The position numbers and the translations under genes are program-made. Positions 1 through 8,770 of a stretch of 64,000 nt of DNA are shown here, in pieces; the stretch's first letter is position 1; each line of letters starts with the position of its first letter. Origin of the DNA: Bacteroidales bacterium (GTDB taxonomy: Bacteria > Bacteroidota > Bacteroidia > Bacteroidales > UBA932); the NCBI GenBank assembly GCA_017647795.1, contig JAGCJX010000015.1, forward strand, positions 62,001 through 126,000, written 5' to 3'. The notes below the pieces were generated by a model. It saw nothing but the letters and a program-made list of their open reading frames with translations, did no database searches and was not told the origin of the DNA.

Positions 1-1
1 T

Positions 2-1072
2 TTGGGATTTGCTTCCTGCAGCAACCACACGAACAGCCCCGCTGATGAGGAACATGTTTTCTCCCAGGAAAATTTGAAAATCAGCATCAATTCGGTGCAA
101 TGGGAGGAGCTGGACAAAGCCAAAACCTATGTAAAGGTAACTCCGTTGGCCAACAACGCACTGACCGTCAGTCTGCACAGCATCCTCCAGGAACAACCGC
201 TGGTAACCCTGCGTTGCGAAACCGACAACTCCCTCGGCTTTGACAAATACAATTTCGAAGGAGAACAAGAAACGCCCAACTACGAAATCGACGTTTACGG
301 CTTCGTGAACAATGGCAAACTCGACCTGCGCATTGACTACGAAGCCGACTACGACATTACCGGCAGATGGATGGTTGCAGCTACCTCGGGTTTGGACATG
401 GGCTTGGACATGGAAGTTCCGGACGTGCGTTTTGAACTACGTTTCCCCGAAGATGCAACCTTGGGTGGAGAACCGCTCCCCTCAAACGAAGAGGTGCAAC
501 AACTCGTTTTTGAAGTGAACAACCTCCTCATCAATCTGTTCGCTTACACAGATGCCCTCACCTTCAGCGAAGAAGGCTATGTCAACCTCAGCCTGCTCCC
601 GCAAGGACAAGAATTACTCGGAATGCAGAATACCGACCTGGGCAACTGGTTGCAATACTACACCGACAACCAATCCACCCTGACCTTGTTTGTCCGCAAC
701 TCCTTGTTAGAGAATGCAATGGAAGAAATGTTCAAATCCGCTGATGCTCCTGCAGAAGCTCCCTTCCCGGAAATCAAGGTTCCCTACACCTTGAACGGTC
801 AGAAATTAAGAATCTACATGGACAAAAATACGTTGCTGCTGTACTCCGGCATCCTTTGGAACATCCTGGACGACCTGAGTGCAGAAGAACTCGCCCGCCT
901 GGCGAACTTTACCCAGGAGGATCCGGAAGTCATTCTATACGCGTTGAACGAAATCAAAGATATGGTAGAAGAATTTATCCAATTGTTCAACCACAAAGAC
1001 GCACACTTCTCGTATGAAATAAATCTGATTCCTTGGACAGCTGGCGACCGCCCGTGGAGCGAACTGCTCTAG
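2..1072 (+). CDS. Lipoprotein of unknown function, 5' end cut by the window edge
   Basis: The frame is open from the first bases and begins inside a lipoprotein signal: the residues before a cysteine near position 6 (FASC) read as the end of a lipobox, so the start codon and hydrophobic core lie upstream. The rest is an acidic, soluble secreted protein of about 350 residues with no membrane segment or catalytic motif I recognise. A lipidated periplasmic or outer-membrane location is inferred. It is convergent with the serine hydrolase gene and their stop codons overlap by 4 bases (CTAG). Function unknown. Confidence 0.75.
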   Translation: MGFASCSNHTNSPADEEHVFSQENLKISINSVQWEELDKAKTYVKVTPLANNALTVSLHSILQEQPLVTLRCETDNSLGFDKYNFEGEQETPNYEIDVYGFVNNGKLDLRIDYEADYDITGRWMVAATSGLDMGLDMEVPDVRFELRFPEDATLGGEPLPSNEEVQQLVFEVNNLLINLFAYTDALTFSEEGYVNLSLLPQGQELLGMQNTDLGNWLQYYTDNQSTLTLFVRNSLLENAMEEMFKSADAPAEAPFPEIKVPYTLNGQKLRIYMDKNTLLLYSGILWNILDDLSAEELARLANFTQEDPEVILYALNEIKDMVEEFIQLFNHKDAHFSYEINLIPWTAGDRPWSELL

Positions 1073-2622
1073 TCCAGAGAACGGACCCATCCACCCAGGC
1101 CCTCATCGCGGTAATTGAATGCCACGTTGAGGGTCTTTGCTTTTCCAGCCTCGTCCAGTTCAAAGGTGACTGGAAAGCGATGGCCGTCCGACCAGAAATA
1201 ATAACCCTCTGCGGGATCAAACTCCAAGCGTCGTTCCCAGCCGGCACTGCCCACGCGAATGTACAAGTCCCCATCCTGAAGGAAGATGTAGGCATCTCCG
1301 AAGAGTTCATCTTTCACATAGCGTCCCACCAAGGCGTCGTTGGGACAAGCTGTTTGCAGAACCGGAGCCGGCGCGGCCTGTTCTTTTTCCCAAGCAGCAT
1401 AGTTACGGGCCACCCATTTATCAAAATACTCCCGGTTCCAATCTTTCTCCGGCGCACCGCGGTAAGCATCGATGATTCGCCGCATGATTGAATAACGGGC
1501 TCCTTCGTTCACCTCCGAGTTGCACAAGACCATCAGGCCCAGGCCCATTTCTGGAACAAAGGCACAAACGGCCGTATGTCCCCAAGTCGTACCGGTGTGA
1601 AAAATGACTTGGTATTCGTTGTTCTGCTCCACAAACCAGCACAAGCCGTACAAGCGGATGTAGGTAGAATCCTGGGAAACCATCGTCCGGCCACGGTGCA
1701 GTTCGCGCATGCTTTTCTCGGACAAAATACGGACACCGTCCACCTCTCCATCACTCAAATGCAAGCGGATCCATTGGGTCATGTCTTCCACATCCGAACA
1801 GATGCCGCCGGCCGGACCTACGGTGGTCAGCCAAGCCAAAGCCCGGTCATCCCCTTCGAGTTTCCGGGTCCGGACTGTATCCACCGGATCAAACAAGAAC
1901 TCGTGTTGCAGCGAAGCCCGGTCGCCTGCAGCCAGGTATCCGGCCTGCCCGGTTGTCGTCCGATGCATGCCCAGCGGGTTGAAAATACGCTCCTGCAAAT
2001 TTTCTTCCCACGACTTGCCCGTCAATTTTTCAATCAACTGGTTGGCAACCAAAAACGTCACATTGTTGTACTGGTAGTCGCCGCGGTAGGTATAGCCCAC
2101 CTGCATCCGGCCTATCATCGCACAAATTTCGTCCCGGCTGTACCCCAGGTTCGGAAGGTAGGTACCGGCCTGGCCCCGCAACCCCGTGCTGTGCAAAAAG
2201 AGATCCCGCACCAGCAGGTGTTCCTCCACCCACGGATCCGGCCAAACAAACTCGGGCAAGTGCGTTTTGACACGGTCCGTCCAGGCCAACAGCCCTTCAT
2301 CAACCATGGAAGCGATGACCGCTGCCGTGAAGGACTTGGAAACGGAACCGATGTGGTACATCGTCTGCGACTGCGTCGGAACGTTGCGGTCGTGGTGCAA
2401 GGAACCGAAACCCTCCGCGAAGACCGTACTGTCACCTTGGACAATGGAAACCGACAGCCCCGGAATCCGCCACGTTTGACGAACCTGCTCAATGTATTCG
2501 GCCAAGCGGTCCAGTTCCACGTTCTGAGCGACAGAACGGGTGTGAGCCGAAGCGGTAATCAGTCCAAAAATCAGCAAGAGAAAACAAAGGGTATGACGCA
2601 ACGAAAGGGTGTTGGATTTCAT
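1069..2622 (-). CDS. Exported serine hydrolase, class C beta-lactamase/esterase family
   Basis: A 517-residue protein with a signal peptide (hydrophobic core about residues 12-26) and a beta-lactamase-type fold. The nucleophile motif SxxK is S93-V-S-K96, the second motif YxN is Y185-N-N187, and a HTG triad near residue 340 stands in for KTG, as in esterases and D-aminopeptidases of family S12. About 100 residues follow the catalytic domain and resemble the beta-rich C-terminal domain often attached to these proteins. The substrate cannot be told from sequence; a true beta-lactamase is possible but less likely than a peptidase or esterase. It is divergent from radA, and the two promoters interlock. 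Confidence 0.88.
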   Translation of the reverse strand: MKSNTLSLRHTLCFLLLIFGLITASAHTRSVAQNVELDRLAEYIEQVRQTWRIPGLSVSIVQGDSTVFAEGFGSLHHDRNVPTQSQTMYHIGSVSKSFTAAVIASMVDEGLLAWTDRVKTHLPEFVWPDPWVEEHLLVRDLFLHSTGLRGQAGTYLPNLGYSRDEICAMIGRMQVGYTYRGDYQYNNVTFLVANQLIEKLTGKSWEENLQERIFNPLGMHRTTTGQAGYLAAGDRASLQHEFLFDPVDTVRTRKLEGDDRALAWLTTVGPAGGICSDVEDMTQWIRLHLSDGEVDGVRILSEKSMRELHRGRTMVSQDSTYIRLYGLCWFVEQNNEYQVIFHTGTTWGHTAVCAFVPEMGLGLMVLCNSEVNEGARYSIMRRIIDAYRGAPEKDWNREYFDKWVARNYAAWEKEQAAPAPVLQTACPNDALVGRYVKDELFGDAYIFLQDGDLYIRVGSAGWERRLEFDPAEGYYFWSDGHRFPVTFELDEAGKAKTLNVAFNYRDEGLGGWVRSLD

Positions 2623-2633
2623 GGTTGAGAAAA

Positions 2634-2664
2634 TTTGAGTTCAATTGCAAATGTACTATTTTTG
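2634..2664 (+). promoter_or_regulatory. radA promoter, Bacteroidota type
   Basis: TTTG at 2634-2637, a 19-base spacer, then TATTTTTG at 2657-2664 match the TTTG/TAnnTTTG consensus fully. The start site would fall at about 2669-2671, directly before the radA ATG at 2672, so the mRNA would be leaderless or nearly so. Confidence 0.7.
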
Positions 2665-2679
2665 TAGAACTATGGCAAA
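2648..2679 (-). promoter_or_regulatory. Serine hydrolase promoter, overlapping the radA promoter
   Basis: On the minus strand TTTG (complement of 2676-2679) is followed after 20 bases by TACATTTG (complement of 2648-2655). It lies face to face with and inside the radA promoter, so the two polymerases could not bind together. Confidence 0.6.
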
Positions 2680-4060
2680 ATCAAAGACAGTATGGTTCTG
2701 CAAAGAATGTGGAAACGAAAGTGCGAAATGGATGGGCAAATGTCCCGCCTGCGGTGCATGGAACGCAATGGTAGAAGAAACCGTTGTGACCAAGAGCAAC
2801 AACAGCGCCTCAGCGGGGGGCCGGGCCCGCTCTTTGTTAGACATTGAAAACCCGCGGCCGGTAGCGCTCAAAGACATTGACGTCACCGCACAAAGCCGGA
2901 TCCGGATCGGCAACGAAGAGGTGGAACGTATTTTGGGTGGCGGTCTGGTCGAAGGCTCCATGATCCTCATTGGTGGTGAACCGGGCATCGGCAAATCCAC
3001 GCTTTCCCTGCAGATTCCTTTGCACTGTCCCGAACTCCGCACCCTGTATGTCTCCGGGGAAGAGTCTCCCCGACAAATCAAGTTGCGTGCGGAACGTCTC
3101 AGCAATGGAAACTTGCACGACAACTGCCTCATCCTCTGTGAAACCTTGCTGGAAAACATCCTGCAACAGGCCAAGCAGGTCCAACCCCAACTCATTGTCA
3201 TCGACTCGATCCAAACCATCTATTCAGAAGCGGTAGAATCCTCCCCCGGCTCCGTGTCCCAAGTCCGGGAATGTGCCGCAATGCTTCTCCGCTATGCCAA
3301 AGCCTCCAACACCCCCGTGCTGCTCATTGGCCACATCACCAAAGACGGCACCCTGGCTGGCCCGAAGGTTCTGGAACACATTGTTGATGTCGTCCTGCAG
3401 TTTGAAGGGGACACGCGCCACGCTTACCGCATCCTGCGATCCATCAAAAACCGCTTCGGATCCACAGCAGAACTCGCCATTTTTGAAATGCGGAACAACG
3501 GTCTACGCGAAGTCAGCAACCCGTCGGAAATGCTGATTCCCAGCCATTCTGAAAACTTGAGCGGTATTGCGATCAGCGCAATGATCGACGGCACCCGTCC
3601 CTTCCTGATCGAGATGCAAGCCTTGGTTTCTACGGCTGCTTACGGAACCCCGCAACGCTCTGCTACAGGTTTTGACACCCGACGCATGAACATGCTTTTG
3701 GCAGTGCTGGAAAAGAGGGCCGGTTTCAAGTTATCGGCCAAAGACGTCTTTCTGAACGTTGCTGGAGGGCTGCGCGTGAACGATCCGGCCTGTGACCTGG
3801 CCGTTGTTTGTGCCATCCTCTCCTCCAACTTTGACCTGACCATCTCCTCAAAAGCCGCATTCGCTGCCGAAGTGGGGTTGAGTGGAGAGATTCGCCCGGT
3901 AAGCCAAGTCGAACAACGCATTGCCGAAGCGGAGCGCCTGGGATTTGAAACGATTTACATTTCCTCATTCAACCAGATTCAAGCCGGCTCACGATTCAAA
4001 CGCATTCGGGTCGTGGAAGTTGCAGACATCCCGGAACTCTGCCGGTTGCTGTTCCGCTAA
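2672..4060 (+). CDS. radA: DNA repair protein RadA
   Basis: RadA (Sms) is a hexameric RecA-like ATPase that drives branch migration during recombination. The protein shows its three parts: an N-terminal zinc ribbon with two CxxC pairs (C10-C13 and C24-C27), a Walker A motif GEPGIGKST at about 102-110, the RadA-specific KNRFG motif, and a C-terminal Lon-protease-like domain. The ATG at 2672 is chosen over an in-frame one 27 bases earlier because the zinc ribbon follows it at the usual distance and the promoter covers the earlier one. Length (462) is normal. The 3' end overlaps prmC by 4 bases. Confidence 0.97.
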   Translation: MAKSKTVWFCKECGNESAKWMGKCPACGAWNAMVEETVVTKSNNSASAGGRARSLLDIENPRPVALKDIDVTAQSRIRIGNEEVERILGGGLVEGSMILIGGEPGIGKSTLSLQIPLHCPELRTLYVSGEESPRQIKLRAERLSNGNLHDNCLILCETLLENILQQAKQVQPQLIVIDSIQTIYSEAVESSPGSVSQVRECAAMLLRYAKASNTPVLLIGHITKDGTLAGPKVLEHIVDVVLQFEGDTRHAYRILRSIKNRFGSTAELAIFEMRNNGLREVSNPSEMLIPSHSENLSGIAISAMIDGTRPFLIEMQALVSTAAYGTPQRSATGFDTRRMNMLLAVLEKRAGFKLSAKDVFLNVAGGLRVNDPACDLAVVCAILSSNFDLTISSKAAFAAEVGLSGEIRPVSQVEQRIAEAERLGFETIYISSFNQIQAGSRFKRIRVVEVADIPELCRLLFR

Positions 4061-4968
4061 CGACTGGATTTCTCAAAGAGAACAAACCGGGGACGGTCCC
4101 GAAAATCCTTCCGCAATTCCACGGAAGCGAATCCGCGTGCCTTCAGATCGGCACACAATTCTTCACCCAGGGCCTCGTTGATTTCCCAGAAAGCCATCCC
4201 GCCAGGACACAACAGGGTCTCGGCCCAGTCGGCCAGAGCCCGGTAAAACAACAACGGATCCTGGTCCGGGACAAACAAAGCCATTTCGGGTTCGTAGTCC
4301 AAGACACTGGCTTCCATCTCAGCCCGCTCACACTCCCGCACGTAAGGAGGGTTGCTGACCATTGCCGTCCAGGTACCCGGTTTGGGACCAGAGAAGTCGG
4401 GGGACAACCAGGTTGCCGGCACGCCGGCCAAGACATCAGCACGTTCAAAATGGGGGGCTTGTGGGATGTCCGGAAAAACTTGGTGGGATGCTACCTCCAA
4501 AGCCGCTTCAGACCAATCCACGGCATACACCGTCGCGGCCGGAAAATGGCCTGCCAGAGACCAGGCCAAACAGCCCGAACCGGTACAAAGGTCCATCCAG
4601 GACACAGGTGCTTCTCCCGCAAAACGGGTTCGGACCGCATCCACTGCCAAGCGCAACAACTCTTCTGTCTCCGGGCGCGGGATGAGCACAGATTCGTTCA
4701 CCCGGAACGCACGGCCCTCAAACTCAGTCTGACCGACCACATACTGCCAGGGACGTTGGGCCAACAACTCAGCCACATCAAGCTCCCACTGTTGGCGGAC
4801 AGCCTCCGCAACCGGAGTCTGAGGATCGGTCCAACAACGGTATTCCGGTTCATTCAAACGGGCAGAAAACAAGCGCAACGCCAACACCCGCGCCTCCCGT
4901 TCGGGGAAGCCGGATGCCAAGCGTTGCGTCAATTCTCGGACGGCTGCTGCGTACGTGGTTGGCTCCAT
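4057..4968 (-). CDS. prmC: Release factor glutamine methyltransferase PrmC (HemK)
   Basis: This SAM-dependent enzyme methylates the glutamine of the GGQ motif in peptide release factors RF1 and RF2. The 303-residue protein has the helical N-terminal domain, a SAM-binding segment (DLCTGSGCLAW, about residue 125), and the NPPY catalytic motif in SNPPYV, diagnostic for N-methylation of a planar amide. It is the last gene of a minus-strand operon, 6 bases after the SdrB-like gene and downstream of ddl and the PBP1A gene. Convergent with radA. Confidence 0.96.
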   Translation of the reverse strand: MEPTTYAAAVRELTQRLASGFPEREARVLALRLFSARLNEPEYRCWTDPQTPVAEAVRQQWELDVAELLAQRPWQYVVGQTEFEGRAFRVNESVLIPRPETEELLRLAVDAVRTRFAGEAPVSWMDLCTGSGCLAWSLAGHFPAATVYAVDWSEAALEVASHQVFPDIPQAPHFERADVLAGVPATWLSPDFSGPKPGTWTAMVSNPPYVRECERAEMEASVLDYEPEMALFVPDQDPLLFYRALADWAETLLCPGGMAFWEINEALGEELCADLKARGFASVELRKDFRDRPRFVLFEKSSR

Positions 4969-4974
4969 TGCGGT

Positions 4975-5337
4975 TTACAATTTCACCAACGGAACGGGAA
5001 CAGAACGTTGGTTTCTGTTTTCCCAACGGCTCACATCCAAACAAAGGGTGTTCACCAGACGATATCCTTCCGGAACGGTGAAACGCACATAATGCGACTC
5101 CTGACGGATGCGCAGGGCAAAATGTCCACGGTCATCGGATTCGGTGCTGCTAAACTCATCATTCACCTCAACACCGGCCACACCCGGTTCGTTTGAATCT
5201 TGGATGCCGTTGCCGTTCTGATCCCAGAACGCCTTACCAATGATTACATTGGGATCCTTGGGGGCCTGTTGTTGGGCAACGGCAGTTCCTGCCACACACA
5301 AGAGGCAAAGCAGCATGGTTTTTCTTATCGTTTGCAT
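4975..5337 (-). CDS. Small secreted protein with a SdrB-like domain
   Basis: A 120-residue protein with a clear signal peptide (core about residues 7-20, cleavage near AVA-Q). The mature part is essentially one SdrD B-like beta domain: the hallmark segment FWDQNGNGIQDSNEPGVAGV provides the calcium-loop residues D, N, D and E. Such domains normally occur as repeats in long surface adhesins; here one stands alone. It overlaps the end of ddl by 13 bases and precedes prmC by 6, so it is co-transcribed with wall-synthesis genes. A structural or stress role in the envelope is only inference. Confidence 0.8.
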   Translation of the reverse strand: MQTIRKTMLLCLLCVAGTAVAQQQAPKDPNVIIGKAFWDQNGNGIQDSNEPGVAGVEVNDEFSSTESDDRGHFALRIRQESHYVRFTVPEGYRLVNTLCLDVSRWENRNQRSVPVPLVKL

Positions 5338-6305
5338 AATATCTGATCCAACAATTGGGTGGTGAATGTTTTCATCGAAATGCCGGCATTCTTCAGCTGC
5401 ACCGGAACCAACGATGCTTCGGTCATACCCGGAGTCGGGTTGATTTCAAGCAGGTGAAGGTTGGAACCGTCGTGGATGTAGTCAATGCGCATCCATCCGC
5501 GGTTACCAAAGTGTTTGAAGATCTTCAAACTTGTTTCGGTCACCAGGGCTCTCCAATCTTCGGGGATGGGCGCCGGACAGATTTCCTGACTCAATCCCAA
5601 GTACTTGGCCTCGTAATCGAAGTATTCGCGGTCGGTCACAATTTCCGTAATGGGCAAGGCCACGGCCTTTTCTCCATCGAAGTACACACCTTGTGTCATT
5701 TCGCGACCGGGGATGGCTGCTTCCACCAACACCGTCTCTCCTTCAATGAATGCGCTGCGAATGGCTGCATCCAACTCACCTATTTCCTTGACTTTGCTAA
5801 TGCCAAAGCTACTGCCACCATCGTTCGGTTTTACAAATACCGGCAACCCCAAACGTGCCACCAAGTCCTCTGCCGACCATGTGTCTCCTTGGTACAACAG
5901 GCAATCCTTGGCCAAGGCCACGCCCGTATCGCGCACGAAGGTCTTGCAAATGTACTTGTTGAAGGTCACCGTTGATGCCCAAGACGAGCAGCCGGTATAA
6001 GGCAAACCAATCATTTCAAAATAGGCCTGCAACTGACCGTTCTCACCGGGAATCCCGTGAATCATCAGAAAAGCAGCATCAAACCGGATGTGCTGGCCAT
6101 CCAACTCAAACGAAAAATCGGACTTGTCGATCGGAATGGGTTCGCGGCCCAAGATCAACACGTGCCAGCCTTCTTTGGCAATCAATACTTCGTAAACTTC
6201 GTAACGGTCAGCATCCAGGTTGTCGGATACGTTGCGACCACTGCGTTTGGAGATTTCCATTTCGGAAGAATAACCTCCGTACACCAATGCAATATTCGGT
6301 TTCAT
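5325..6305 (-). CDS. ddl: D-alanine--D-alanine ligase
   Basis: Ddl joins two D-alanines with ATP to make the dipeptide that MurF adds to the peptidoglycan precursor; murF itself lies at 27.7 kb. The 326-residue protein has the N-terminal GGYSSEMEISKRSG motif that replaces the usual GGxSxEhevS, the ATP-grasp lysine and glycine-rich loop (VFVKPNDGGSSFGISKV), and the metal-binding LLEINPTPGMTE near the C-terminus. The ATG at 6305 is preferred over a GTG one codon upstream. It follows the PBP1A gene by 9 bases and overlaps the next gene by 13. Confidence 0.96.
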   Translation of the reverse strand: MKPNIALVYGGYSSEMEISKRSGRNVSDNLDADRYEVYEVLIAKEGWHVLILGREPIPIDKSDFSFELDGQHIRFDAAFLMIHGIPGENGQLQAYFEMIGLPYTGCSSWASTVTFNKYICKTFVRDTGVALAKDCLLYQGDTWSAEDLVARLGLPVFVKPNDGGSSFGISKVKEIGELDAAIRSAFIEGETVLVEAAIPGREMTQGVYFDGEKAVALPITEIVTDREYFDYEAKYLGLSQEICPAPIPEDWRALVTETSLKIFKHFGNRGWMRIDYIHDGSNLHLLEINPTPGMTEASLVPVQLKNAGISMKTFTTQLLDQILCKR

Positions 6306-6314
6306 CACCCTCTG

Positions 6315-8681
6315 TTAAAAATAGGTTTCTTCTTCAAAATAATGTTGTTGTTCTTGTTGGCCCGCTTGGGTTGCATCGGCATCACTACCGTCACAATCCA
6401 GGCTCAGGGACCATCCCGAAGGCGCAATGAACTGGTCGGTGGTCTTGACGCCCAGGGTACCGTCCTCAAAGACCTTCTTCATGAAGATCCCCCAAATCGG
6501 CAAGGCCATGTTCGCCCCCTGTCCCATCGCCAGGGTCTCAAAGTGAACTTGTCGGTCCTCTGCTCCCACCCAAACGCCGGCGGTCAGGTTCGGTGTATAA
6601 CCGATGAACCATCCGTCGGATTGATCGTTTGTGGTTCCTGTCTTGCCCGCCAAAGCACCCTGCGGCACATAGCGGCTGCGCAGACGCACGGAAGTGCCTT
6701 CGTTCACCACCCCTTGCATCAGGTTCACCATCAAGTAGGCTGTTGACTCACTGATGGCCTCCCGCTTGCGAGGCGCGAAGTTGGCCAAGACATTACCGGC
6801 ATTGTCTTCAATCCGGGTCACAAACATCGGATTGACGTACACACCCCGGCTCGGGTAGGTATTGTAAGCACTCACCATTTCCATCACCGAAATGTCAGCC
6901 GGCCCCACACATAGGGAGGGATAAGGCGGCAGGTAGGTGGTGATGCCCAATTTGCGACACATGTTGATCATTGCCTGCGGGCCGAACTGTTTCATCAGGT
7001 AAGCCGTGATGTTGTTTGAACTCTTGGTCAATCCCCATTTCAGGGTCACGGTCATCCCGATCCAATCCTCCTTGTCCGTACTGCGAGGCGTCCACGTGGT
7101 ATCCCCGACAATGAAGGTCTGGGGCACGTTGATGACTTTGTCACAAGGGGTATAACCCTCTTGCATCGCCAAGGTATACAGGAAGGGCTTGATGGTGGAT
7201 CCGACCTGGCGCTTGGTCTGACGGGCATTGTCGTACTTGAAGAACCGGTAATCCGGTCCTCCGACATAGGCACGCACGTTTCCGGTTTGGGGCTCCATCG
7301 CAATCAAAGCTGCCCGCATGAACGATTTGTAGTAGCGGATGGAATCGTTGGGCGTCATGACGGTGTCCACGTAGCCATTTTTGTTCCAGGCAAAGACACG
7401 CATCTTCGTTTTCTGTTCGAACGCCTTTTTGATTTCGCTGTCCGAGGCGCCGTTTTCCTTCATGGTCATGTAGCGGTCGCTCCAACGGCGGGCCTGCTGC
7501 ATCACTGTCTCGGTCAACTCTTTCGGCACATCCTTGGCAAACGGACGGTTTTCCTTCCAGCGCAATTCCCGGAAGAAGGCCGGTTGGAGGTAGTCTCCCA
7601 AGTGTTCCTGGACGGCCTCCTCAGCATAACGTTGCATCCGCGCGTTCACCGTAGTATAAATCTTCAATCCGTCTTTGTCCAAGTTATACTTGCTGCCATC
7701 CGGTTTGAAGTTTTTGTTCAACCAACCGTACAACGGATCTTCTTCCCACAACTGCAGGTCGGCGTTGTAATCTTCTCGGTTGTTGTAACGGCGACGGTTC
7801 GGTTCGGACGCACTCATGTAACGGCGGAGCATGTCTCGGAAATAGGAACCGATACCGCTGGTATGATCTTGACGACGGTAATTCAAGGTAATGGGCAATG
7901 CGGCAATTGAGTCGTGCTCCTCCTGGGTCAGGAAACCGTATTTTTCCATTTGGCGCAAAACGTGGTTACGACGACCCAAGGACTTGTCATAATTCAGCAC
8001 TGGATTGTAACGGGTCGGCTTGTTGACCATCCCCACCAGGGTCGCACTCTCTTCCACGGTCAGATCCGCAGGATTCTTGCCGAAGAATGTATTGGAGGCG
8101 GCTTTGATCCCGAAAGCATTGCTACCGAAGAAGATGGTATTCATGTACATGCTCATGATCTCGTCCTTGGTGTAGTTGCGTTCGAGTTTGACTGCCGTAA
8201 TCCATTCTTTCAGCTTGCTGCCCACGAGTTTGATGTGTTTCTCGCCCGGGAAACGGTTGCGGGACGTGTCCCGAGGAAACAACGTCTTGGCCAACTGCTG
8301 GGTAATGGTACTACCCCCACCCGAACTGCTCTTGCCCAACAAGAGGGTTTTCACACCCACACGTGCAAGACCGCGAAAGTCGATGCCCGAGTGTTTGTAG
8401 AAACGGATGTCCTCCGTTGCCAATGCGGCATTCACCAGGTTCGGGGACAGTTCGTGAAAGTCCACAAAGGTCCGGTTTTCGATGTGCCAAGTATTGAAGA
8501 CCTCTCCTTCTTCGGAGATGAGTTCGGTTGCCATGTAGGTTTTCGGGTTCTCCAGCTCTTCAAAAGAAGGGATGTCACCGAAGACAGTGACGAAGAGCAA
8601 TGAAAAGATGATCACCACAAACGGAAGGGTGAACAAAACCCAAAAAATACGGGTGATTTTCTTGCGTGTAATGTCTTTCAT
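6315..8681 (-). CDS. Penicillin-binding protein 1A, bifunctional glycosyltransferase/transpeptidase
   Basis: A class A PBP that polymerises glycan strands and crosslinks the peptides in the periplasm. The 788-residue protein has one N-terminal membrane anchor (about 12-34), a GT51 domain with catalytic Glu90 in ATEDIRFYKHSG and the GGSTITQQ motif (122-129), and a transpeptidase domain with S495 in GSTIKPF, SSN at 554-556 and KTG at 680-682. The start at 8681 skips an in-frame ATG 21 bases upstream because it places the charged cytoplasmic tail normally. First gene of the operon with ddl, the SdrB-like gene and prmC. Confidence 0.95.
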   Translation of the reverse strand: MKDITRKKITRIFWVLFTLPFVVIIFSLLFVTVFGDIPSFEELENPKTYMATELISEEGEVFNTWHIENRTFVDFHELSPNLVNAALATEDIRFYKHSGIDFRGLARVGVKTLLLGKSSSGGGSTITQQLAKTLFPRDTSRNRFPGEKHIKLVGSKLKEWITAVKLERNYTKDEIMSMYMNTIFFGSNAFGIKAASNTFFGKNPADLTVEESATLVGMVNKPTRYNPVLNYDKSLGRRNHVLRQMEKYGFLTQEEHDSIAALPITLNYRRQDHTSGIGSYFRDMLRRYMSASEPNRRRYNNREDYNADLQLWEEDPLYGWLNKNFKPDGSKYNLDKDGLKIYTTVNARMQRYAEEAVQEHLGDYLQPAFFRELRWKENRPFAKDVPKELTETVMQQARRWSDRYMTMKENGASDSEIKKAFEQKTKMRVFAWNKNGYVDTVMTPNDSIRYYKSFMRAALIAMEPQTGNVRAYVGGPDYRFFKYDNARQTKRQVGSTIKPFLYTLAMQEGYTPCDKVINVPQTFIVGDTTWTPRSTDKEDWIGMTVTLKWGLTKSSNNITAYLMKQFGPQAMINMCRKLGITTYLPPYPSLCVGPADISVMEMVSAYNTYPSRGVYVNPMFVTRIEDNAGNVLANFAPRKREAISESTAYLMVNLMQGVVNEGTSVRLRSRYVPQGALAGKTGTTNDQSDGWFIGYTPNLTAGVWVGAEDRQVHFETLAMGQGANMALPIWGIFMKKVFEDGTLGVKTTDQFIAPSGWSLSLDCDGSDADATQAGQQEQQHYFEEETYF

Positions 8682-8699
8682 ACAACAATGAATAAAAAG

Positions 8700-8707
8700 C
8701 AAAAGTA
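8700..8707 (-). promoter_or_regulatory. -7 element of the PBP1A operon
   Basis: The complement reads TACTTTTG, a full match to TAnnTTTG, 19 bases before the PBP1A start codon. No good TTTG sits at the -33 distance. It is divergent from and next to the topA promoter. Confidence 0.45.
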
Positions 8708-8715
8708 AACAAAAA

Positions 8716-8748
8716 TTTGGTATTTATACCTCTTTATATGTTACTTTG
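8716..8748 (+). promoter_or_regulatory. topA promoter
   Basis: TTTG at 8716-8719, a 21-base spacer, then TTACTTTG at 8741-8748 (7 of 8 to the TAnnTTTG consensus). The predicted start is about 17 bases before the topA ATG. Confidence 0.55.
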
Positions 8749-8770
8749 CACCGCTTTTGACAAATCGAGT

